A stretch of DNA of 45,088 nucleotides from Acidobacteriota bacterium (GTDB taxonomy: Bacteria; Acidobacteriota; Terriglobia; Acidiferrales; UBA7541), in assembly GCA_021818865.1 (NCBI GenBank), contig JAKASX010000019.1, positions 1-45,088 on the forward strand, read 5' to 3'. The first letter of the stretch is position 1. Each line of letters starts with the position of its first letter. The position numbers and the translations under genes were made by a program. This document shows, one piece after another, positions 8,650 through 17,831 of the stretch. The notes below the pieces were generated by a model. The model worked only from the letters and a program-made list of their open reading frames with translations, made no database searches and was not told where the DNA came from.

Positions 8650-10530
8650 ATGCGATCGAAACGTCTTTCTTTCGAACATTTGCTTTTACTGGCGGCGGCC
8701 GCGGCGCTGGTTTTCACCACCGGCGCGTATCCGGCCACCATCGCACAACAGACCAAGCCGCAAGCGAAGCCGAAACCCGAAGCTTCCATCGAGTTTTCCC
8801 AATTCGCGAAACAGGCGCGCGCCGCCGCGCTCGACTGGCCGAAGCACGCCGTGCGCGATCCGCATGGCATGGTGGTCAGCGACGATCCAATCGCCTCGAA
8901 AGTCGGCGAAGAAATCCTGAAAAAGGGCGGAAACGCCGTGGACGCCGCGGTTGCCGTGGCATTTACGCTGGCGGTGGTTTATCCCGAAGCAGGAAACCTG
9001 GGCGGCGGAGGGTTCATGTTGGTGCGGATGCACACCGGCAAGACGGCCTTCGTTGACTACCGCGAAGTGGCGCCGCAACGCGCGACGGCAAAAATGTACC
9101 TCTATCCGAACGGCAAGCGGATCCCTGGCGCTTCGACCATCGGCTACCTTTCCGTCGGCGTACCGGGATCGGTGGCGGGCATGGCTGCGGCGCTCCAGAA
9201 ATTCGGCACGATGCCGCTCGCCGAAGTGATGGCGCCGGCGATTCGCCTGGCGAAAGATGGTTTCCCGGTGAGCCAGCGCCTGGCGAGCGATTTGAAGGCG
9301 GGGCAGAAGCGCCTGGCGCGATTCCCCATCAGCGACCGCATTTTCCTGCGCGACGGCAATCTGTACAAGCCGGGCGAAATATTCCGTCAGCCGCAGCTCG
9401 CCGTCACGCTCGAACGGATCGCGAAATACGGTCCGAGCGAATTTTATCGCGGGCGCACGGCGCACCTGATCGCGGCGCAGATGGCGCGGCACAAGGGCTT
9501 GATTTCGCTTGCCGACCTGGCGGATTACCGGCCGCAAATCACGGCTCCGCTCGTGGCCACCTATCATGACGGCGGCCATACCTGGCAAGTGATTACGTCG
9601 CCGCCGCCGAGTTCGGGTGGCGTAGCGATCATCGAAACGCTGAACATTCTGGAAGGCTTGCCGCTCGAACCGGTGCCGCAGAACCCCGAAGCCGCGTGGG
9701 ACAACGCTGAAAACGTACATTACGTGGCCGAAGCGATGCGACTGGCTTTCGCCGACCGCGCCACCTGGCTCGCCGACCCCAATTTCGTTCACGTTCCCGT
9801 GCGCGGACTGACCAGCATGGCTTACGCGGCGAAGCTTCGCGCGACGATCAATCCGAATCGCGCAACGCCCAGCAGTGAAGTGAAAGCCGGCGACCCGAAC
9901 GCCTACGATCGCGCCGCGGCGATTGCGTGGTCGAAGTGGACGTCCGAGCACACGCACACGACGCATTTCTGCGTTGTGGACGCCGAGGGCAACGCCGTTT
10001 CGAACACCTACACGCTGAACGATTTCTTCGGTTCGGGCGTGACGACGCCAGCCGGATTTCTTCTGAACGACGAAATGGACGATTTCACCACCGATCCCGG
10101 CCATCCAAATGTTTTGTTTGACCTGATTCAGTCGCAGAAGAATGACGTGGCGCCGGGCAAGCGGCCGCTCAGTTCGATGGTGCCGACGATGGTGCTGCGC
10201 GACGGCAAATTGAGCTTTCTCAGCGGCGCTGCGGGCGGTCCTCGCATCATCAGCGCCACGTTCCTGACCGTGCTCAACTGGATGCGCATGGGCATGGGCG
10301 CGCAGCAGGCGATTGACGCGCCGCGTTTCCACAATCAATGGATGCCGGATATCCTTTATGTTGAACCGACCATGCCGCGGGCGACCATCCGCAAGCTCGA
10401 AGCGATGGGATATAAAGTGAAAGCGAATACCTGGGTCGCACAGGACAACGCCATCGGCATTTCGCCGAAAAATGGCGAGCGGCTGGGTGCGCCCGATCCT
10501 CGCCGTCACGGAGTCGCCGCCGGCTACTAG
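8650..10530 (+). CDS. ggt: Gamma-glutamyltransferase (glutathione hydrolase)
   Basis: 626 residues, about normal for the family. A hydrophobic signal sequence (residues 9-30) suggests a periplasmic location. The pro-enzyme shows the large-subunit start (DDPIASKVGEEILKKGGNAV, GNLGGGGFML) and the small-subunit start THTTHFCVVDAEGNA. Autocleavage is expected before the conserved Thr at about residue 437, which then acts as nucleophile. YTLNDFFGSG, GFLLNDEMDDFT and RPLSSMVPTMVLRDG (oxyanion and substrate loop) are all present. It cleaves the gamma-glutamyl bond of glutathione and related peptides. The next gene starts 15 bases after the stop. Confidence 0.95.
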   Translation: MRSKRLSFEHLLLLAAAAALVFTTGAYPATIAQQTKPQAKPKPEASIEFSQFAKQARAAALDWPKHAVRDPHGMVVSDDPIASKVGEEILKKGGNAVDAAVAVAFTLAVVYPEAGNLGGGGFMLVRMHTGKTAFVDYREVAPQRATAKMYLYPNGKRIPGASTIGYLSVGVPGSVAGMAAALQKFGTMPLAEVMAPAIRLAKDGFPVSQRLASDLKAGQKRLARFPISDRIFLRDGNLYKPGEIFRQPQLAVTLERIAKYGPSEFYRGRTAHLIAAQMARHKGLISLADLADYRPQITAPLVATYHDGGHTWQVITSPPPSSGGVAIIETLNILEGLPLEPVPQNPEAAWDNAENVHYVAEAMRLAFADRATWLADPNFVHVPVRGLTSMAYAAKLRATINPNRATPSSEVKAGDPNAYDRAAAIAWSKWTSEHTHTTHFCVVDAEGNAVSNTYTLNDFFGSGVTTPAGFLLNDEMDDFTTDPGHPNVLFDLIQSQKNDVAPGKRPLSSMVPTMVLRDGKLSFLSGAAGGPRIISATFLTVLNWMRMGMGAQQAIDAPRFHNQWMPDILYVEPTMPRATIRKLEAMGYKVKANTWVAQDNAIGISPKNGERLGAPDPRRHGVAAGY

Positions 10531-10545
10531 CCGCCAGAAGGCCTC

Positions 10546-11403
10546 ATGCGTCGAGTGCTCTCCACTTATCTTTTCTCGAATCAGCCGCTCCAGCGGGACA
10601 TGCTCGCCGCCGTCGGCCGCGCCGGCATCGGCGAAATCGAGCTTTTTTCGGCCACGGGTCATTTCAACTACCGTTCAGAGGAGCATGTGCGAGAGCTCCA
10701 GCACTGGCTCGAGGCCGCCAAGCTGAGCCTCCATTCGGTTCACGCCCCGATGGATCGCAGCACCGGCCGCGGCCGCGAGGGCGGCGCGCCGATTTCCATT
10801 TCCGAACCGGACAAGCTGCGCCGGATCGAAGCGGTGGACGAATTGAAATGGGCGATGGAGATGGCCGAGCAGATTCCCTTCCGCTATTTCGTGCTGCATC
10901 TGGGCACCGGGCGCGAGCCGCTCGACGCGCGGCATCAGGACGCCGCGTTCAATTCGCTGGAATATCTGGTGGTTTTCGCCAAACAGCGGCAGGTGATGCT
11001 GGCCATCGAGAATACGCCGGGTGAACTGTCGTCTCCGCAAGCTCTGGCCGAGTTTTTGCCGCAGACGAGGCTTTCCGATTTGCGCCTTTGTTTCGACGTC
11101 GGCCACGCATCGCTCGAGGACGGCATCCAGGCTTCGTTCGATCCGATGCGCGAGCGCGTGGTGACCACGCACCTGCACGATAATCTGGGCGAGCACGACG
11201 ATCATCTGGTTCCCTTCGAAGGCAAAATCGACTGGCAAGCAGTGATGCAAACCCTCGCCGAGGCGCCGGTCGAACTGCCGCTCGTTTTTGAATTGAAGGA
11301 ACCGGCGAATGGCGGCTGGCAGAACGTGCTCGATCGGGCCGCACTCGCCTACGCGCGGCTCGAGAAACTGGCAGAGGAACGGCCCGCCGCGGAAACCGAT
11401 TGA
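10546..11403 (+). CDS. Sugar phosphate isomerase/epimerase-like TIM barrel protein
   Basis: 285 residues with the xylose-isomerase-like barrel signature: [95 protein letters not shown] and [10 protein letters not shown]. The acidic and histidine residues expected to bind a divalent metal (Glu of IENTP, Asp/His of FDVGH, His of HLHDN, Glu of FELKE) are visible. Its substrate cannot be inferred; members act on sugars, inositols or nucleic-acid lesions. It lies 15 bases after ggt and 17 before asnS, so all three may share a transcript. Confidence 0.85.
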   Translation: MRRVLSTYLFSNQPLQRDMLAAVGRAGIGEIELFSATGHFNYRSEEHVRELQHWLEAAKLSLHSVHAPMDRSTGRGREGGAPISISEPDKLRRIEAVDELKWAMEMAEQIPFRYFVLHLGTGREPLDARHQDAAFNSLEYLVVFAKQRQVMLAIENTPGELSSPQALAEFLPQTRLSDLRLCFDVGHASLEDGIQASFDPMRERVVTTHLHDNLGEHDDHLVPFEGKIDWQAVMQTLAEAPVELPLVFELKEPANGGWQNVLDRAALAYARLEKLAEERPAAETD

Positions 11404-11420
11404 AGGAGCAAAACAGACCC

Positions 11421-12722
11421 ATGCCGTTTGTCAGCATCGAGCAGATCGCCAGCCATGTCGGCAAGGAAATCACCATCCGCGGCTGGCTCTACAATCTTCG
11501 CGAATCGGGCAAGCTCCTTTTCCCGCAATTTCGCGACGGCACCGGCGTGGTGCAAGGCGTCGTTTCGCAAAAGGAGAGCCCGGACGCGTTCCAGGCGCTC
11601 GTCAGCCTCACCCAGGAATCGAGCCTCGAAGTTACCGGGCGCGTTCGCGCCGATTCCCGCGCGCCGGGCGGCCACGAACTTCAGGTAACCGGCGTCTCCG
11701 TCATCCAGAAAATCCCGGAAAGCGATCCCTACCCGATTCAGCTCAAGGAACACGGCGTGGATTTCCTGCTCGAAAAGCGCCATCTATGGATTCGCACGCC
11801 GCGCCAGACGGCCATTTTGCGCGTGCGCGATCAAGCCATCTTTGCTGCCCGCGAATTCATGCACCAGCAAGGCTACGCGCTTACCGATTCACCGATTTTC
11901 ACGCCCTCCGCTTGCGAAGGCACCACGAACCTTTTCGAAGTTGCGTATATGGACGACCAGAAGGCCTACCTTACCCAGTCCGGCCAGCTTTATCTGGAAG
12001 CGACCGCGGCGGCGCTGGGCAAGGTTTACTGTTTCGGGCCGGCGTTTCGCGCCGAGCGGTCGAAGACGCGCCGCCATCTGACCGAATTCTGGATGCTCGA
12101 GCCCGAAGCCGCTTTCGCCCATATGGACGACATGATGGCGCTCGCCGAGGGGCTGATCAGCCACATGATTTCAAGCGTGATCGAGCATTGCCCCGGCCCG
12201 CTTTCGACGCTCGGCCGTGACGTCGCGCGCCTGGCCGCGGTTCGCCCTCCGTTTCCCCGCATTCGCTACGATGAAGCAATCGAAATCCTGCATCGGCACG
12301 GCAACCAGACGCCCTGGGGCGAGGATTTCGGCGGCGACGAAGAGACCATCCTTTCCAGCCAGTACGATCGCCCGGTGATCGTTCATCGGTATCCCGCGTC
12401 CATCAAGGCTTTCTACATGGAACCGGATCCCGAGCGGCCCGATCTGGCGCTCGGCTTCGATATTCTGGCCCCGGAAGGCTATGGTGAAATCGTTGGAGGC
12501 GGTGAGCGCATTTCGAGCCTCGATCTGCTCGTCCAGCGGCTGCGCGAGCAGAACCTGCCCGAGGAGGCATTCAGCTGGTATCTCGATCTGCGGCGCTACG
12601 GCAGCGTGCCGCACGCCGGCTTCGGCCTCGGCATAGAACGCACGATCGCCTGGATCACCGGCGTCGAGCACATCCGCGAGGTCATTCCGTTTCCGCGCAC
12701 GATTTACCGGATTTCGCCTTGA
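11421..12722 (+). CDS. asnS: Asparagine-tRNA ligase
   Basis: 433 residues, typical length for AsnRS. An N-terminal OB-fold anticodon-binding domain ([32 protein letters not shown]) is followed by the class II catalytic domain: motif 1 region, [20 protein letters not shown], motif 2 [21 protein letters not shown] (shortened here to its core [18 protein letters not shown]), and motif 3 [21 protein letters not shown] and the overall pattern favour AsnRS over AspRS, and no bacterial AspRS insertion domain is present. The ATG at 11421 is preferred over a TTG seven codons upstream; an AAGGAG ribosome site lies at about 11403-11407. Confidence 0.95.
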   Translation: MPFVSIEQIASHVGKEITIRGWLYNLRESGKLLFPQFRDGTGVVQGVVSQKESPDAFQALVSLTQESSLEVTGRVRADSRAPGGHELQVTGVSVIQKIPESDPYPIQLKEHGVDFLLEKRHLWIRTPRQTAILRVRDQAIFAAREFMHQQGYALTDSPIFTPSACEGTTNLFEVAYMDDQKAYLTQSGQLYLEATAAALGKVYCFGPAFRAERSKTRRHLTEFWMLEPEAAFAHMDDMMALAEGLISHMISSVIEHCPGPLSTLGRDVARLAAVRPPFPRIRYDEAIEILHRHGNQTPWGEDFGGDEETILSSQYDRPVIVHRYPASIKAFYMEPDPERPDLALGFDILAPEGYGEIVGGGERISSLDLLVQRLREQNLPEEAFSWYLDLRRYGSVPHAGFGLGIERTIAWITGVEHIREVIPFPRTIYRISP

Positions 12723-12879
12723 AGGCATCGGAGGAGGAATTCAGAGTTCGCAGTAGAGAGGATGGGGTTGTAGGACCCGGCTTCCGGGCTGGGTAACTAG
12801 CTCTCCACCGGCTTTCAACTTCCGATAGCCAATTTCCACCGGCCGACACTAGAATACGCTGCTCGAACGGAATCACCTT

Positions 12880-13791
12880 ATGGCACACAAAATCCGCATT
12901 ATCGGCGTACCGATGGACCTGGGCGCCAGCCGCCGCGGCGTGGATATGGGGCCGTCTGCGTTGCGCGTTGCCGGGCTGCAGTCGCGCATCAAACAACTCG
13001 GCCACACCGTAGAGGACGTCGGCAACGTCGCGGTGAAACAGCCCGAAGAACAACATTACGGGGACAAACACGCCAAATATCTGAAGGAAATCGCCGAAAC
13101 CTGTCTGGGGCTCGCGGCCATCGTCGAGCAGGCCCTCGCCGATGAATGCATCCCGCTCGTTCTCGGCGGCGACCATTCGCTCGCCGTCGGCTCGATTGGC
13201 GGAGCGGCCTCCCGTTTTCACAAGGAAGGCCGCCGCATTGGTTTGCTCTGGCTCGACGCCCACGGCGATATGAATACGCCGGAAATCAGCCCCTCCGGCA
13301 ACATTCATGGCATGCCGCTCGCCGCGCTGGTGGGCCACGGCGCCTCCGAGCTCACGGAGATTATGGGATTCCGCCCGATTCTCGAGCCGCGCAACGTCGC
13401 GCTGGTCGGCATTCGCGACCTTGATCATCGGGAGCAGCGCCTGATCAAGCAGACGGGCGTGCATGTCTTCACCATGCGCGACGTGGACGAACGTGGCATG
13501 CGCGAGGTGATGACGGAAGCGCTGCGCTTCGTGACCGACGACACCGCGGGCGTCGCCGTCAGTTTGGACATGGATTTCGTGGATCCCGGCGAAGCGCCTG
13601 GCGTCGGCACGCCGGTGCGCGGCGGGGTGACCTATCGCGAGGCGCATCTGGCGATGGAAATGATCGCGGATTCACGCGCGATGGTTTCGCTCGAAGTCGT
13701 CGAAATCAATCCGGTGATCGACGTTCACAACAAAACCGGCAATCTCGGCGTTGAATTGGTGCTCTCAGGCCTCGGGAAAAGAATTCTTTGA
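12880..13791 (+). CDS. rocF: Arginase
   Basis: 303 residues. It hydrolyses L-arginine to ornithine and urea with a two-manganese centre. The start IIGVPMDLGASRRGVDMGPS and the motifs LGGDHSLAVGSIG, LDAHGDMNTPEISPSGNIHG, MPLAALVGHG and VSLDMDFVDPGEAPGVGTPV hold the metal-binding His and Asp residues. The C-terminal VSLEVVEINPVIDVHNKTG is typical of arginase rather than agmatinase. A 157-bp gap after asnS contains a TAGAAT -10-like box at about 12852, so it probably has its own promoter. No other arginine gene is nearby. Confidence 0.95.
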   Translation: MAHKIRIIGVPMDLGASRRGVDMGPSALRVAGLQSRIKQLGHTVEDVGNVAVKQPEEQHYGDKHAKYLKEIAETCLGLAAIVEQALADECIPLVLGGDHSLAVGSIGGAASRFHKEGRRIGLLWLDAHGDMNTPEISPSGNIHGMPLAALVGHGASELTEIMGFRPILEPRNVALVGIRDLDHREQRLIKQTGVHVFTMRDVDERGMREVMTEALRFVTDDTAGVAVSLDMDFVDPGEAPGVGTPVRGGVTYREAHLAMEMIADSRAMVSLEVVEINPVIDVHNKTGNLGVELVLSGLGKRIL

Positions 13792-13843
13792 TGTTCAATC
13801 GTTTCCATTCCGATTCGGCGCCTTTGGGCGCCCGCAGGAACTC

Positions 13844-14974
13844 ATGACAGCCAAAAAACGCATTCGCGTCGCCGTGCTCTTCGGCGGCCGTTCGGCCGAG
13901 CACGAAGTTTCGATCGCCTCAGCTGCTTCGGTGATTCGCGCGCTCGACCTGGCGAAATATGAGGTCGTGCCCGTCGGCATCACCAAGCAAGGCCGCTGGC
14001 TCGTCGGCAGCGGCGCCGAACGGTCACTCGCCGATATCTTGCGCAAGGGCCGACCCATGTTGCTCGCTCCCGAGCCGGATGGAGACAAATTGCTGCCCCG
14101 CGACGCCCGCAAGGGCGCGGCGCCGGTTGGCATTGATGTTGTATTTCCCGTGCTGCACGGAACCTACGGCGAGGATGGCACACTCCAGGGCTTGCTCGAG
14201 CTGGCGAATTTTCCCTATATCGGCTGCGGCGTGCTCGCTTCATCGCTCGGCATGGACAAGGTGGTGCAGAAACAACTTTTCGAGCACGCCGGGCTGCCGG
14301 TAGTGAAATATCTGGCGCTGCCGCGCCCGCGGTGGGAAACCGATCCCGATTCCGTCCTCGCCGATGTGCAGCGGCGGTTCCATTTTCCCGTATTCCTCAA
14401 GCCGGCCACGCTTGGATCCTCCGTTGGCATGACCAAGGCGCACAATCTGGCCGAACTTTCCGCCGGACTCGATCTGGCCGCCGAATTCGCGCAAAAGATT
14501 CTTGTCGAGCGCGCCGTCGAGGCCCGCGAAATCGAGGTTGCCGTGCTGGGAAATGAGGATCCGCGCGCATCGGTTCCCGGCGAAATCGTTCCCCATCGCG
14601 AATTCTACGATTACGTGGCGAAATACACCGAGCCCGGCACCGACCTGCGGATTCCCGCGCCGATCGCTCCGCGGCAGGCGTCGAAAGTGCAGGATTACGC
14701 CATTCGCGCCTTTGAGGCGATTGAGGGGCGCGGGATGGCGCGTGTGGATTTCTTCCTCGAGAGCCACACCGGCCGCATTTACGTCAACGAAATCAATACG
14801 ATCCCGGGTTTCACGTCCATCAGCATGTACCCGCGGCTCTGGGAAGCCTCCGGCGTACCCTACGGTGAGTTGATTGACCGCCTTATCCAACTCGCTCTCG
14901 AGCAACACCGCGAAAAGCAGCGCACGAAGTTCTCCATCGAGCCACCGCCCGGCGGCGACGTTCTTTCCGGGTAG
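13844..14974 (+). CDS. ddl: D-alanine--D-alanine ligase
   Basis: 376 residues. This ATP-grasp enzyme makes D-Ala-D-Ala for peptidoglycan. Family motifs seen are VAVLFGGRSAEHEVSIASAA, FPVLHGTYGEDGTLQGLLEL, the ATP-grasp core KPATLGSSVGMTKA, VERAVEAREIEVAVLGN, GRGMARVDFFLE and YVNEINTIPGFTSISMYPRL. The length and the extended GVGPLLA-like region fit the longer VanA-type/Ddl group. The ATG at 13844 starts the homology; an upstream TTG would extend into unrelated sequence overlapping arginase. It lies 52 bases downstream of arginase and may be co-transcribed with it. Confidence 0.95.
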   Translation: MTAKKRIRVAVLFGGRSAEHEVSIASAASVIRALDLAKYEVVPVGITKQGRWLVGSGAERSLADILRKGRPMLLAPEPDGDKLLPRDARKGAAPVGIDVVFPVLHGTYGEDGTLQGLLELANFPYIGCGVLASSLGMDKVVQKQLFEHAGLPVVKYLALPRPRWETDPDSVLADVQRRFHFPVFLKPATLGSSVGMTKAHNLAELSAGLDLAAEFAQKILVERAVEAREIEVAVLGNEDPRASVPGEIVPHREFYDYVAKYTEPGTDLRIPAPIAPRQASKVQDYAIRAFEAIEGRGMARVDFFLESHTGRIYVNEINTIPGFTSISMYPRLWEASGVPYGELIDRLIQLALEQHREKQRTKFSIEPPPGGDVLSG

Positions 14975-15039
14975 CCGTCCGGGAAATCCTCGCACGCGAG
15001 CATTCTCTTCCGGTTTTTCTGGCTCCCATTTTTCCTGCC

Positions 15040-15089
15040 TTGACACTTTTATCCATTCGGTTAAACTTATTGACTAACCGGATAGTCAA
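15040..15089 (+). promoter_or_regulatory. Promoter and TetR-type operator of the exporter operon
   Basis: A consensus -35 TTGACA (15040-15045) is followed after 16 bases by a -10-like TAAACT (15062-15067). Just downstream, at 15070-15089, lies TTGACTAACCGGATAGTCAA, a palindrome matching its own complement at 18 of 20 positions, mismatched only at the two bases flanking the CCGG centre. It covers the expected transcription start and runs into the ribosome site (AAGGAG) of the TetR gene. This is the layout of an autoregulated TetR operon. Confidence 0.7.
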
Positions 15090-15098
15090 GGAGCCAAG

Positions 15099-15734
15099 GT
15101 GCCGCAGCCACGCACGCGCAAACAACACCCGGAAACCGCCGACCGTATCCTGGCCGCCGCCGAAGAAGCCTTCGCCGCGCACGGCCTCGCCGGCGCCCGC
15201 ACCGAACGCATCGCCGCACGAGCCGGCGTCAACAAAGCACTGCTCTATTACTATTTCCGCAGCAAGCGCGACCTCTACCGCGCCGTTTTGCGCCACTTGC
15301 TCGAGCAGCTCCACCGCACCAGCGAGCCCGGCGCCGATGCCCCGTCTTCTTCCCGCGAACAACTCGCCGGCTTCGTGAACCGCTACTTCGACTTCCTCGC
15401 GACTCATCCCAATTTTCCGCGCCTGATGCAGCGCGAGGTGATGGAATCGAAAGGGGAATTGGACTGGGTCCTGCGCGATTATTACCGGCCGCTGCTCGAA
15501 GGGCTCGTTCGTCTGATCGCGCAAGGGGTTCGCCGGGGCGAGTTCCGCCGCGTGGACCCACAGCAGTCCGCGCTGACCTTGATGGGCGCGACCACCAGCT
15601 ATTTCGCCGCGCCGCTCTGGGGCCGCTTCCTTGGCCGCGATCTTCTGGAGCCTGCCGCTCTCGAAGCGCGCCGTCACGCGCTGCTCGATTTCCTCGGCTA
15701 CGGATTGTTCCGTCCGGAAAGAGGCGAGTCATGA
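15099..15734 (+). CDS. TetR/AcrR family transcriptional regulator
   Basis: 211 residues starting at GTG, with AAGGAG six bases upstream. Residues 8-60 hold the TetR DNA-binding domain: HPETADRILAAAEEAFAAHG, ARTERIAARAGVNKALLYYY and FRSKRDLYRAVLRHLL. The C-terminal ligand domain (FVNRYFDFLATHPNFPRLMQ, RGEFRRVDPQQSALTLMG) resembles the CecR/YbiH-like group that controls HlyD-ABC exporters. The stop overlaps the start of the HlyD gene (ATGA, 15731-15734). A repressor of its own operon is inferred from the palindrome upstream; the inducer is unknown. Confidence 0.9.
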   Translation: MPQPRTRKQHPETADRILAAAEEAFAAHGLAGARTERIAARAGVNKALLYYYFRSKRDLYRAVLRHLLEQLHRTSEPGADAPSSSREQLAGFVNRYFDFLATHPNFPRLMQREVMESKGELDWVLRDYYRPLLEGLVRLIAQGVRRGEFRRVDPQQSALTLMGATTSYFAAPLWGRFLGRDLLEPAALEARRHALLDFLGYGLFRPERGES

Positions 15735-16825
15735 CCGGGCGCAAGTTTCTCGCGTTGCTTGGCACGATTTTTCTTGTCGCACTCCTCGTCTACCTCACCA
15801 CCACTCCCAGCACAAGCGAGATTCGCCTAGTTGGGGTGGTGGACGGCAACGACGTCGTGGTGAGCCCGCAGATCACGGGCCGCATGGTGAAGCTGCTGGT
15901 GGACGAGGGCTCGGTGGTGAAAAAAGGCCAGCTGATCGCCGAATTTGATCCGAGCGAACTTCAGGCGGTGCTTGCCTCGCAAACGGCTAATATCCAGACG
16001 ATCGCTTCGAATCTGGACGCGTCCCGGCGCACGCTGGTTTTGACGAACGAGCAAACATCGGCCCAGATCGCGCAGGCGGGCGCCAGCCTGACCGCAGTCC
16101 AGTCCCAACTCGCCCAGTCCCAGGCCACGCTCTGGCGCGACGAACAGACCTATCGCCGCGTGAGCGCGCTCTTTGCCAGCGGCGTCGAAAATGCTCAGGA
16201 CCGCGACAATGCGCTCGCCACCGTCCGGGCCGACCGTGCCGGGGTCAATGCGCTCGAAGACCAGGTGAAAGCGCAGCGCGCCGCGCTGGCGCTTGCGCAC
16301 GCCAATCGGCTCCAGCTGCGCGTGATTCACAGCCAGGTCGCCGCGGCCACCGCCCAACTCGCCCAAGCCCGCGCTCTGCGCGAGCAGGCCGCCATTCAAC
16401 TCGGTTACACGCGCATTTATTCACCGCTCGACGGCATCGTTTCCGTCCGCGTCGCCAAACAAGGCGAAATTGTGGCGGAGGGCTCTCCCATCGTCGTCAT
16501 CGTGGACGTCAATCACCTCTGGGTCCGCGCCGACGTCGAGGAAACGTATATCGATGCGATCCATTTTGGACAAAAACTTACCGTGGTGCTGCCATCCGGC
16601 GACCGGCTGGAAGGCACCGTCTTTTTCAAAGATGTCGAGGGCGACTACGCCACGCAGCGCGATGTCAGCCGAACCAAGCGCGACATCAAAACCTTTGCCA
16701 TCAAGGTCTCGATTCCCAATCCCCGCCTTCGACTCTTCACTGGAATGACCGCTTACGTTCTGCTTCCCCCACAGGCTTCGGCGAAGCGAAGCTGGTTCGG
16801 GCGGCTCGTCCAGAAACTCCGTTGA
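15731..16825 (+). CDS. HlyD family periplasmic adaptor (membrane fusion protein)
   Basis: 364 residues. One N-terminal membrane helix (about residues 6-22) anchors it to the inner membrane. Then come the first lipoyl half (VVVSPQITGRMVKLLVDEGS), a long alpha-helical hairpin rich in Ala/Gln (residues about 80-220), the second lipoyl half (IYSPLDGIVSVRVAKQGEIV) and a beta-barrel (LWVRADVEETYIDAIHFGQK). It is expected to link the ABC transporter to an outer-membrane channel. The order TetR-HlyD-ATPase-permease resembles E. coli YbiH(CecR)-YbhGFSR, but here with a single permease. Confidence 0.9.
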   Translation: MTGRKFLALLGTIFLVALLVYLTTTPSTSEIRLVGVVDGNDVVVSPQITGRMVKLLVDEGSVVKKGQLIAEFDPSELQAVLASQTANIQTIASNLDASRRTLVLTNEQTSAQIAQAGASLTAVQSQLAQSQATLWRDEQTYRRVSALFASGVENAQDRDNALATVRADRAGVNALEDQVKAQRAALALAHANRLQLRVIHSQVAAATAQLAQARALREQAAIQLGYTRIYSPLDGIVSVRVAKQGEIVAEGSPIVVIVDVNHLWVRADVEETYIDAIHFGQKLTVVLPSGDRLEGTVFFKDVEGDYATQRDVSRTKRDIKTFAIKVSIPNPRLRLFTGMTAYVLLPPQASAKRSWFGRLVQKLR

Positions 16826-16832
16826 GGGCGTG

Positions 16833-17813
16833 ATGAGCGCGATCGAAGTCGATGGTCTGACGAAGAAATTCGGCGATTTCGTCGCGGTGAACGACGTTTC
16901 GTTTAGCGTCGGCGAGAACGAAATTTTCGGTCTGCTCGGCCCGAACGGCGCCGGCAAGACGACGATCATTCGCATGCTCACCACGCTGACGCCGCCGACG
17001 GCCGGGAGGGCGCGCGTAGCGGGTTTCGACATCGTGCACGAACCAAACGGCGTTCGCCAGTCCATGGGCGTGATTCCCCAGGCGCTGACCTCCGATCCCG
17101 AACTCACCGCCGAGGAAAACCTCCTGATCCATGCGAAGCTCTACGGCGTTCCGCGCGCCACGCGCGAGGCCCTGGTACCAGAGTTGCTGGCAGCCGTTGA
17201 GCTGGAAAAGTTTCGTTCAGCGCTAGTGCGCACGTTTTCCGGCGGCATGCGGCGAAGGCTGGAAATCGCACGCGGGCTGATGCATTCTCCGAAGATTCTG
17301 TTTCTCGACGAGCCCACCAGCGGTCTCGATCCCGTTTCACGCACAAACGTATGGGAAATGATCGAGCGTCTTTGCCGCGAGAAGAATCTGACCATCCTAT
17401 TGACGACCCACTACATGGACGAAGCCGACAAGCTTTGCGACCGAATCGCGATTGCCGATCACGGCCGGCTGATGGCGCTCGATACGCCCAGCCGGCTCAA
17501 GGCCTCCATCCCCGGCAACGACGTGGTCGAGGCGGAATTCGATCGGGTTCCCGACGGCTGGATCGAGGAACTGAAGCGGCTTGACGGAGTGCGTTCGGTG
17601 CAGGCTCACGAGAGCGTTTTTCGGTTGTCGTCGACGGAGGGCCCGCGCACGATCGCCGCGCTCATGGAGCTGGTTCGCGAGCGCGGAAACACGTTGCGCC
17701 GGGTCAGCGTGGCCAGCACGACGCTGGACGACGTTTTTCTGCATTACACCGGGCGCGGACTGCGCGACGAACTCGGGGAAGGCCGCTACGACGTGGGCCA
17801 CCTGTATCGCTGA
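16833..17813 (+). CDS. ABC-2 type exporter, ATP-binding protein
   Basis: 326 residues. Walker A is GPNGAGKTT, the Q-loop is VIPQALTSDPELTAEEN, the signature is FSGGMRRRLEIARGLMH, Walker B is ILFLDEPTSGLDP, and the H-loop is LLTTHYMDEAD. A C-terminal extension (LDGVRSVQAHESVFRLSSTE, SVASTTLDDVFLHYTGRGLR) is typical of drug or polyketide exporter ATPases of the DrrA/YbhF kind. The ATG at 16833 directly follows a possible GTG; a GAGG site overlaps the HlyD stop. It lies 7 bases after HlyD and 18 bases before the permease. Confidence 0.95.
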   Translation: MSAIEVDGLTKKFGDFVAVNDVSFSVGENEIFGLLGPNGAGKTTIIRMLTTLTPPTAGRARVAGFDIVHEPNGVRQSMGVIPQALTSDPELTAEENLLIHAKLYGVPRATREALVPELLAAVELEKFRSALVRTFSGGMRRRLEIARGLMHSPKILFLDEPTSGLDPVSRTNVWEMIERLCREKNLTILLTTHYMDEADKLCDRIAIADHGRLMALDTPSRLKASIPGNDVVEAEFDRVPDGWIEELKRLDGVRSVQAHESVFRLSSTEGPRTIAALMELVRERGNTLRRVSVASTTLDDVFLHYTGRGLRDELGEGRYDVGHLYR

Positions 17814-17831
17814 GAAACCGGAGGCAAGCCA

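Noticed and set aside
8686-10662. Very long minus-strand open frame opposite ggt
   Set aside because: It lies antisense to a perfectly good gamma-glutamyltransferase; its translation is Arg/His-rich with no family features, a GC-rich third-position shadow.
12723-12879. tRNA or small RNA gene between asnS and arginase
   Set aside because: No cloverleaf or conserved arm visible; only a TAGAAT promoter-like box.
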